Shown: positions 1 through 6,079 of the stretch, one piece after another
Layout: each line of letters begins with the position of its first letter
Position numbering within the stretch: the first letter of the stretch is position 1
NCBI RefSeq assembly: GCF_945952095.1
Contig: NZ_CAMFHL010000088.1
Span: 1-24,384 of the forward strand
Direction: 5' to 3'
DNA: 24,384 bases
Source: an uncultured Arsenicibacter sp.
GTDB taxonomy: Bacteria > Bacteroidota > Bacteroidia > Cytophagales > Spirosomataceae
Program-made: the position numbers and the translations under genes
Notes under the pieces: model-generated
The model's database searches: none
The model's input: the letters and a program-made list of their open reading frames with translations, nothing else
What the model was told of the DNA's origin: nothing

Positions 1-638
1 GTTTTCTGGTCTTATTAATTGCGGCCAGCCTCTATGTTTCAGACGGTTTTATGAAGTCGGGGGGCGAGCCTTCCGGCGGCCCGGCTTTTGCGGTTCCGAA
101 AGGCATTGTGCTGCTGATCGGTGTGCTTTGTTTTATCGCATTTCTGACTGAGGGGGCTGTTCTTGACTGGAGCGGTGTTTTCCTGACCACGGAGCGGGGC
201 GTCGATGCGGCGATGGCAGGCTGGGGCTTTGCGGCGTTTTCGATCACGATGACCATCGGGCGGTTTACCGGCGATGCGGTGGTACAGCGCCTGGGCGGGA
301 CGCGGGTATTGGTGATCGGGTCATTAATTGCGGCGGCGGGCATGGCTGTTGCCACCTTTATTCCGGATTGGCAGGCGGCGCTGCTGGGTTATGCACTGGT
401 TGGGTTAGGTTGCTCAAATATGGTTCCGGTACTGTTTACGGCCGCGGGTAGTCAGCACGACATGCCCGAACACCTGGGCATTCCGGCAGTGGCAACGCTG
501 GGCTATGCCGGTATGCTGTCCGGTCCGGCGCTGATCGGCTTCATTGCCGACCTGAGCAGTCTGGCTACGGCCTTTCTGGTCATCATTGCCATGCTGCTGC
601 TGGTGACGGTGAGTAGCCGCTGGCTGAAAAGCAGCTGA
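1..638 (+). CDS. MFS transporter, YbjJ-like, 3' part only
   Basis: The reading frame is open from the first full codon (base 3) to TGA at 636-638, so the start lies outside the window. The visible part is about 210 residues with six to seven hydrophobic helices, fitting the C-terminal half of a 12-helix major facilitator permease. The stretch EGAVLDWSGVFLTTERGVD followed by a GRFTGDAVVQRLGG loop (the MFS loop motif between helices 8 and 9) resembles the E. coli YbjJ group of inner-membrane MFS proteins. That resemblance is from memory of the family and the substrate is unknown. A methionine at 51 sits inside the membrane-protein frame and is not taken as the start. The gene is followed by a terminator-like hairpin and points the same way as the beta-helix gene, which has its own long leader. 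Confidence 0.85.
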   Translation, partial: FLVLLIAASLYVSDGFMKSGGEPSGGPAFAVPKGIVLLIGVLCFIAFLTEGAVLDWSGVFLTTERGVDAAMAGWGFAAFSITMTIGRFTGDAVVQRLGGTRVLVIGSLIAAAGMAVATFIPDWQAALLGYALVGLGCSNMVPVLFTAAGSQHDMPEHLGIPAVATLGYAGMLSGPALIGFIADLSSLATAFLVIIAMLLLVTVSSRWLKSS

Positions 639-662
639 TTATAGGTTTCAGGAGCAATATAT

Positions 663-710
663 ACTGCCGGTAGTTCCCGTAATGTGTTGCGGGCGCTGCC
701 GGCAGTTTGT
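663..710 (+). terminator. Probable terminator of the MFS gene
   Basis: ACTGCCGG at 663-670 pairs perfectly with CCGGCAGT at 699-706. An inner stem, CCCGTAA (676-682) with TTGCGGG (687-693, one G-U pair), closes a four-base loop. The right arm runs into TTTGTCGTT, a weak U-rich tail. It lies 25 bases after the stop codon. It could also act only as an mRNA 3'-end stabiliser. Confidence 0.6.
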
Positions 711-818
711 CGTTCAGGTAGCAAGAAGTAACGCAAATTTATATACACATATTAAATTAAAGTTTCAATACTGATTTTTTAGTGTACGATAATCATATAA
801 TGGTTATAATATATTTAA

Positions 819-840
819 GCGTGGTTTATGTAAACCACGC
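819..840. promoter_or_regulatory. Perfect 10-bp inverted repeat upstream of the beta-helix gene
   Basis: GCGTGGTTTA (819-828) and TAAACCACGC (831-840) are exact reverse complements separated by TG. The repeat ends 21 bases before the ATG at 862 and sits in otherwise very AT-rich DNA (about 720-860). There is no T-run after it, so it is not a normal terminator. It could be a DNA operator for a dimeric regulator or a hairpin in the mRNA leader. No clean TAnnTTTG box was found near it; TATATTTA at 810-817 is one base off and lacks a TTG partner. Confidence 0.5.
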
Positions 841-861
841 CAAACTATATACTATAACTTT

Positions 862-3432
862 ATGCACTACACGTTTAACCGGTTAACTTTCTTTTTATTA
901 ACAGCTTTAGCAGGTTGCCTGGCCAGTATTCAGGGATGGGCAAAGGCAGATGACCGTTCCCCATCTGCCATAGGAACGGATGCGGCTACCGGAGTTCCTT
1001 GTAACGGGGTAATTTATGTTACGCAGAACGGCGGCGCAATGGTGAAAGACGGCAGCAGCTGGCAAAATGCATTTGATGCGACCCAGGTTCAGGCTGCGAT
1101 TACACAGGCATCGAGTTGCAGCGCCCAGGTCTGGATTGCTACCGGTATCTACAAGCCTACTTCCACCACCGCCCGCGCCACGAGTTTTACACTGGCCTCG
1201 AATGTGCAGATTTACGGCGGTTTCGACGGAAATGAAGCCAGTTTGACGGCCCGGCGGGCGATTGATGCCGTTAACGGACAACCATCCAGTACAACGTTCA
1301 GCGGCGATATCGGAACACAGAATGATAAATCCGATAACTCATTTCATGTGTTTACGTACGAAAATGCTACCAATGTGGTGCTCAATGGGCTTGTAATCAC
1401 CGGAGGCAATGCCGGCAGCGGGGCGGGTATTACCAATGGCGGTGCTGTTTACGGGCGTGGCAGTACCAATAGTCTGACCATTGAGAATACGCTGTTTACC
1501 GGTAATTCGGCCCAGTCACAGGGCGGGGCCATTGGCGTGGAAACCACTAATCTCCGGCTTATCGGGGTTGCGTTTACGGGCAATAGCGCCGCTAACGGCG
1601 GGGGCGTGTATATGTGTTGCAGTAGTTCGTGTACGATCAGTAATTCGTCTTTCCGCCAAAATTCGGCAACAAATAACGGAGGGGCGCTGGATCTTGAAAA
1701 TGGACCGTTAGTGATTACCGGCGTTACCGTAACCCAGAACACAGCTACCTCGGGAGGGGGCATTTATATTTGCTGCAGCAGTACATATACCTTATCCGAT
1801 GCGGTGATTCAGCAGAATATAGCTACCAGCCTGGGAGGCGGCATGTACGTACTTAATACCAGTACCGGCACCTTAACAAACGTACAGTTTACGCAAAATA
1901 CGGCGGTAACGGGCTCCGGTGGTGGGTTAAAGGTATGTTGCGGGAGTTCATTTACCGGTATTTCCTGTACGTTTCAGCAAAATAGTGCCGGCATCTTGGG
2001 GGGTGGTTTGTCCGCAGAAAACCCCTTTCAGCTAACGGATGTCGAGGTTAGCAATAATATCGTTCTGAGCGGTGATGGCGGGGGGATTCATGCGAGCAGC
2101 GGTGCAGGTTACACATTGACGCGGGCAACCATTACGCAGAACAAAGCCAGTAACGGGGGCGGAATTTACGCTACGAATTCCAGTCAGGGAACAGTAAGCG
2201 ATGTGACCATCAATCAGAATACGGCTGTAACCGGAGATGGCGGAGGGATGCACGCATCGAACGGATCAAGCTTTACAATTACCCGGGGCATTGTTGAGCA
2301 GAATAGCGGAAATAACGGAGGCGGAATTTATGCCATAAATTCCAGTAACGCTCTGATCAGCACCCTGACACTCAGCCAGAATACGGCAGTTTCCGGTAAA
2401 GGTGGAGGCCTCTATACCGGTTCAAGTACCTCATACAGCATTACGGATGGCCGCATTACCCAAAATGCATCTGCTGCCGAAGGCGGCGGCATTTTCAGGA
2501 CGAATGGCGGGCAGCTAAGTCAGATGACCAGCGTTACACTTAGCCAGAATACCGCAAGTGCAGGCGGGGCGCTGTATGCGATATTTGGCAGCCCCTATAA
2601 AGCGGGGTTTGTCCGGTTCCTGGAAAATAAGGCAACGGCTGACGGGGGAGCAATCTATGCTGATTTTGGTAGCGATGGTGCTCTGAATAACGTTCTTTTC
2701 GATAAGAATGAGGCGTCGGGGGCAGGCGGGGTTATGTTCCTCGGGTCAGGGCTCAGCACAACCATTGTGAACGGCACGATCAGCCGCAATACGGCCGCTA
2801 CCGGTACCGTTTTTGTCGCAACCAACTCGACAGCCGTTGATTTGGTAAACACCATCGTTTGGGGTAACGGCTCAGCGCCATCTAATTTTTCAACATCAAA
2901 CGGGGCATTTGTCCGGTTAACAAACAGCCTCATTGAACCGAACGCAAGCACGTACGTAGATGGCGGCAACAACACGACGCAGGACCCGCTGTTTACCAAT
3001 GCTGCTGCCGGTGATTTTACGTTGAAAACCTGCTCGCCGGCGATTAATAGCGGTGCCAATGCGGTCAATGTAGCGTCTGTTGATTTGGCCGGTAACAGCC
3101 GGATCGTTAATGGTACCATTGACATGGGTGCCTATGAATTCTCAACCGCTCCGGTTGCAGACGCCATTTCGTTAACCGCAAACGGGACGCTTACGACAGG
3201 CAATTGTACGGTGAAGCTCGAAGGCCGGGGCAGTGGCAACAGTTTTGTTATCACGGGGCCAAATGGGTATGTATTCAGCAATGTTTTCCGGAATGCAGGC
3301 AACTATACCCTGAGTTTTGATGGAATTAACCAGGCAGGAGCATATACATTGACCGTTACTAATAATGATGGTTGTGGAAATGTAAGCAGTGATACAACTA
3401 CCTATACTGTAACCGGGACGGGCTGTAAGTAA
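862..3432 (+). CDS. Secreted beta-helix protein with Pmp-like repeats and a choice-of-anchor-Q-like region
   Basis: 856 residues, exported and probably surface-located. The N-terminus has a hydrophobic signal core. Two cleavage options are visible: a lipobox-like LAGC ending at Cys19, and a signal peptidase I site AKA before DD at 30. Residues about 50-190 carry the DGSSWQNAFDATQVQAAI stretch typical of these proteins. Residues about 190-650 are a chain of 24-30-residue coils with the GG(A/G)(I/L/V)...(F/V/I)xxN pattern of Pmp/right-handed beta-helix proteins. Residues about 709-761 (SPAINSGAN ... IDMGAYEF) match the choice-of-anchor-Q type ending. Residues about 788-840 form a small C-terminal module, GPNGYVFSNVFR, also present in the protein at 6080. 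No T9SS sorting tail follows. The ligand and function are unknown; adhesin or polysaccharide-binding roles are possible. Confidence 0.85.
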   Translation: MHYTFNRLTFFLLTALAGCLASIQGWAKADDRSPSAIGTDAATGVPCNGVIYVTQNGGAMVKDGSSWQNAFDATQVQAAITQASSCSAQVWIATGIYKPTSTTARATSFTLASNVQIYGGFDGNEASLTARRAIDAVNGQPSSTTFSGDIGTQNDKSDNSFHVFTYENATNVVLNGLVITGGNAGSGAGITNGGAVYGRGSTNSLTIENTLFTGNSAQSQGGAIGVETTNLRLIGVAFTGNSAANGGGVYMCCSSSCTISNSSFRQNSATNNGGALDLENGPLVITGVTVTQNTATSGGGIYICCSSTYTLSDAVIQQNIATSLGGGMYVLNTSTGTLTNVQFTQNTAVTGSGGGLKVCCGSSFTGISCTFQQNSAGILGGGLSAENPFQLTDVEVSNNIVLSGDGGGIHASSGAGYTLTRATITQNKASNGGGIYATNSSQGTVSDVTINQNTAVTGDGGGMHASNGSSFTITRGIVEQNSGNNGGGIYAINSSNALISTLTLSQNTAVSGKGGGLYTGSSTSYSITDGRITQNASAAEGGGIFRTNGGQLSQMTSVTLSQNTASAGGALYAIFGSPYKAGFVRFLENKATADGGAIYADFGSDGALNNVLFDKNEASGAGGVMFLGSGLSTTIVNGTISRNTAATGTVFVATNSTAVDLVNTIVWGNGSAPSNFSTSNGAFVRLTNSLIEPNASTYVDGGNNTTQDPLFTNAAAGDFTLKTCSPAINSGANAVNVASVDLAGNSRIVNGTIDMGAYEFSTAPVADAISLTANGTLTTGNCTVKLEGRGSGNSFVITGPNGYVFSNVFRNAGNYTLSFDGINQAGAYTLTVTNNDGCGNVSSDTTTYTVTGTGCK
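1597..2470 (+). repeat. Two-coil super-repeat (about 54 codons) in the beta-helix gene
   Basis: Aligning on the aromatic or polar residue after GGG(I/V/L/M), the codon repeats at 1609, 1765, 1930, 2089, 2251 and 2413. The spacings are 156, 165, 159, 162 and 162 bases, so the unit is two beta-helix coils of 52-55 residues. The first three units carry adjacent cysteines after this point (Cys252-253, Cys304-305, Cys359-360). The last three have AS, AS and TG in the same place. This points to growth by duplication of a two-coil unit. Confidence 0.75.
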
Positions 3433-3466
3433 CCCCGCGCGAAGCAGGAAAATAACCCTTTCGGGC

Positions 3467-3508
3467 AACCGGCGGTTGGGACTGAAGCCGTCTCAGCCGC
3501 CGGTTTTT
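3467..3508 (+). terminator. Intrinsic terminator of the beta-helix gene
   Basis: AACCGGCGG (3467-3475) pairs perfectly with CCGCCGGTT (3497-3505), and CTGA (3482-3485) can pair with TCAG (3493-3496) inside. The stem runs into five T residues (3504-3508). It lies 34 bases past the stop codon. An in-frame ATG at 3476 for the next gene falls inside this hairpin, which argues for the later start at 3575. Confidence 0.8.
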
Positions 3509-3574
3509 GGTATAGCAGATTTCCGTTTCCGTAAAAATGCCGGTTATTTTGTCATTTCATTGAGACGCCACCAG

Positions 3575-4252
3575 ATGAACTACCAGATTATTACCGACGA
3601 AGCCACCCTGAAAGCCTTTATCGACTGGTTGCCGGATACGGAACCGCATGAAACCTATTATTGCTGCCTGTTTGCACGGTCGAAATACTGCAAGGATGTG
3701 GTGCATATTTCGTCGGATAAGCAGCAGCTGAAGCGGTTTACGACCACCAAAGAGTTCCTGTTTGAGAAAATACAGCAGCTCGAATGCCCTGTCGGCACAT
3801 ACTACCAGAAGCACAAGCCGATTCCGCAGGAAGCGCTGGCGCTGTACATTAACCCGAATCCGCGCAGTCTGGAAAAGGCGGCCAAAAACGGCTTGATCCG
3901 CTTGGCCGAACTGATTACCAGACCGTATGCCAATTACAATCCGCAGCAGGAGCTGCTGAGTGAAATTCAGAAAGCACACAGCCGGAAAGTGTATTTTGAC
4001 CTTGACTTCGACGGGGTCAGCATTGATGCTGTCAGAGGGCAGCTAACCGGCGTCATCAACGAAGACTGCCTGACGTTTTTACAGACACGCGGCGGTTTTC
4101 ACCTGTTGGTTGACCTGGCAAAGGTCCGGCCGGAGTACGTGAAAAGCTGGTACAACACCCTCACCAGACTCGAAGGCTGCGACATCAAGGGCGACAACAT
4201 GATTCCGGTGCCGGGCACCTGGCAGGGCGGGTTTACACCGCGGTTTGTGTGA
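3575..4252 (+). CDS. Conserved hypothetical protein, possible archaeo-eukaryotic-primase-like fold
   Basis: 225 residues from ATG 3575, where MNYQIITDEATLKAF begins. The frame extends upstream to 3476, but that part runs through a terminator and reads as non-coding. No signal peptide or membrane helix is visible, so it is cytoplasmic. Three features fall in the order of the AEP primase/PrimPol active site: an acidic strand, VYFDLDFDG, with Asp142, Asp144 and Asp146; a strand RGGFHLLVD with His176, like the sxH motif; and a late IPVPGTWQGGF segment (210-220) like the PGT/PGS segment of mobile-element primases. An ALALYINPNPR stretch (87-97) also recalls the NPR strand of RepB-type primases. 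I recall similar uncharacterised proteins in bacteria and large phages. The primase link is inference. There is no helicase or replication partner nearby. It ends three bases before the convergent MHS transporter gene. Confidence 0.75.
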   Translation: MNYQIITDEATLKAFIDWLPDTEPHETYYCCLFARSKYCKDVVHISSDKQQLKRFTTTKEFLFEKIQQLECPVGTYYQKHKPIPQEALALYINPNPRSLEKAAKNGLIRLAELITRPYANYNPQQELLSEIQKAHSRKVYFDLDFDGVSIDAVRGQLTGVINEDCLTFLQTRGGFHLLVDLAKVRPEYVKSWYNTLTRLEGCDIKGDNMIPVPGTWQGGFTPRFV

Positions 4253-4255
4253 TAA

Positions 4256-5752
4256 CTACTCCATCGTCCCCTGCGACTCGGGTAGCAGAAATACACCGAT
4301 CAGCGTCGTAATGGCGGCCATGCCAAGCGGATACAACAGCCCGGCAAAGTGGTTGCCGGTCGACGAAATCAGCGCCGTGGCGATGAACGGGGTAAGGCCA
4401 CCGAAAATGCCGTTGCAGATGTGGTAGGGCAGCGAGAGAGACGTGTAGCGGATACGGGTCGGGAAGAGTTCAACGAGGTAGGCTGCAATCGGCCCGTAAG
4501 CCATCGCGACGATAAACACCTGCAGAAATACCAAGAGAATAAGCCGGTTGCGGGCACTACTGCTAAGGTGAATAACGGTTTTAGGTTTTGCCGAAGCATC
4601 GTTCAGTACCTGCGTAATGACTTCCGAAGAGCCGTCGGTGAAGGTCTTGGTTTCGATCCGGATGGGTTTACCGGCTTCGATACTGTTGCCGGCAGTGGTC
4701 TGTGCCACAACTTTGCCGGAAGGCTCAATCGCGGCGGCCATTTGCCGGTAAATTGGGTAAAACGTCAGCGAGGCCAGCGCCAGGCCGGTCATCATTAGTT
4801 TTTTACGGCTGATCCAGGACGACGTTTTTTTATCGGATAATGATCCGAAGAAGACCGCAAAAGGCGTTGCCAGTACAATGGCGACCAGCATAATCTGATT
4901 GGTTTGCAGAAAATCAACGTGCATGATGGTGCCGATGAATACGCTGGGATAGAAATGGGCGGTATACCAGATGCACCCGTAACCGGCGGTTAGCCCGAAC
5001 AACGTCAGCAGGACCAGCCGGCGGTTCTGCGGATTCACAAACGATTCCTTCAGCGGATTGGTTGATAGCGTGTTCGTCGTTTTCAGCCGGGTAAACAGGG
5101 GGGATTCGTCCATATTCTGCCGGATAAAATACGAGACGATCACCAGCAGGCCCGACAGCATAAAGGGAATGCGCCAGCCCCAGTCCTGAAAATCATCGGG
5201 CGACAGCAAGGTGCGGCAGGTGAAAATCACGGCAATTGACAGCACCAGCCCGATGGTGGCCGTCAGCTGAATCAGGCTGGTGTAAAACCCGCGGCGGGTG
5301 TCGGGCGTATGTTCGGCCACGTAGGTAGTCGCGCCCCCGTATTCGCCTCCGAGCGCAAGTCCCTGCACCAGCCGGAGCAGCACGAGGATGATGGGTGCCA
5401 AAACACCGATCCGGGCATAATTGGGCACAAAGGCCACGGCAAAGGTCGAGCCACCCATCAGCAGCAGCGTCACCAGAAACGTATATTTCCGCCCGACCGT
5501 ATCGCCGAGTTTCCCGAAAACCAGTGCCCCGAACGGACGTACCACAAAACCAACCGCAAACGTTGCCAGCGCTTCGAGCGTCTGTACCAGCGGATTATCG
5601 CTTTTCGGGAAAAACTGCGGCCCGATAACGGTGGCGGCCAGACTGCCGAAAATAAAAAAATCGTACCACTCGATGACCGTTCCGATGCCGGACGCCAGAA
5701 TGATACGACGGAGCTGCGCGCTGCTGACTTTTGCTGTAGACGTTTGCTTCAT
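4256..5752 (-). CDS. MFS transporter of the metabolite:H+ symporter (MHS) family
   Basis: 498 residues with about 12 predicted helices, an inner-membrane proton-coupled symporter. Family marks are IEWYDFFIFG (residues 27-36) in helix 1, RPFGALVFGKLGDTVGRK (72-89) covering the helix 2-3 loop motif, and LALGGEYGGATTYVAEH (132-148) in helix 4. These are characteristic of the ProP, ShiA and KgtP group. The substrate cannot be read from sequence; organic acids or compatible solutes are the usual ones. An unusual hydrophilic insert of about 60 residues, rich in Lys, Thr and Ser, lies at about 338-398 before the next helix pair. The start at 5752 gives a short polar N-terminus directly before helix 1. 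It is transcribed alone, convergent with the gene ending at 4252. Confidence 0.88.
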   Translation of the reverse strand: MKQTSTAKVSSAQLRRIILASGIGTVIEWYDFFIFGSLAATVIGPQFFPKSDNPLVQTLEALATFAVGFVVRPFGALVFGKLGDTVGRKYTFLVTLLLMGGSTFAVAFVPNYARIGVLAPIILVLLRLVQGLALGGEYGGATTYVAEHTPDTRRGFYTSLIQLTATIGLVLSIAVIFTCRTLLSPDDFQDWGWRIPFMLSGLLVIVSYFIRQNMDESPLFTRLKTTNTLSTNPLKESFVNPQNRRLVLLTLFGLTAGYGCIWYTAHFYPSVFIGTIMHVDFLQTNQIMLVAIVLATPFAVFFGSLSDKKTSSWISRKKLMMTGLALASLTFYPIYRQMAAAIEPSGKVVAQTTAGNSIEAGKPIRIETKTFTDGSSEVITQVLNDASAKPKTVIHLSSSARNRLILLVFLQVFIVAMAYGPIAAYLVELFPTRIRYTSLSLPYHICNGIFGGLTPFIATALISSTGNHFAGLLYPLGMAAITTLIGVFLLPESQGTME

Positions 5753-6079
5753 ATAGACTGTTTCTGAATTCCGTTCATGCGGCTGCCTGCAAAATAGCTC
5801 ATTCGGCCGTAAATTCTGTATAGGGTGCAGCTATATCTGTGCCGGCTGCCGGATGATACGTTGGAGTACTAGCCGGTAAACTGCATTGGGCCCGCTATTT
5901 ACACGGAAGATATAACGCACAGAATAAACCTGTCATTCATAACCCGGAACTCTGCGTTTACTAGCCATCGGTTATGCATCCTTTATATGTTTATCGTCGC
6001 CAACGTACGAATGTCGCTTTTTTACAATGGCAGGTCAGAGGCAGGTACTAATTTTACTATAACCACATATCATTAGCAC
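5753..6079. other. Divergent intergenic region without a gene
   Basis: 327 bases separate the start codons of the MHS transporter (minus) and the Ig-repeat protein (plus), so it must hold promoters for both. I see no convincing coding frame and no strong hairpin. TATGTTTA (5986-5993) and TAATTTTA (6049-6056) are each one base off the Bacteroidota -7 box TAnnTTTG, but neither has TTG at the right distance. Promoter positions therefore remain undefined. Confidence 0.6.

Noticed and set aside
854..861. TAACTTTA as a -7 box for the beta-helix gene
   Set aside because: One mismatch to TAnnTTTG and it abuts the start codon, leaving no transcribed start before ATG.
3476..3574. N-terminal extension of the primase-like protein
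   Set aside because: It would read through the terminator hairpin of the preceding gene and lacks conserved-looking sequence; ATG 3575 is preferred.
6049..6056. TAATTTTA as a -7 box for the Ig-repeat gene
   Set aside because: One mismatch and no TTG at 17-23 bases upstream.
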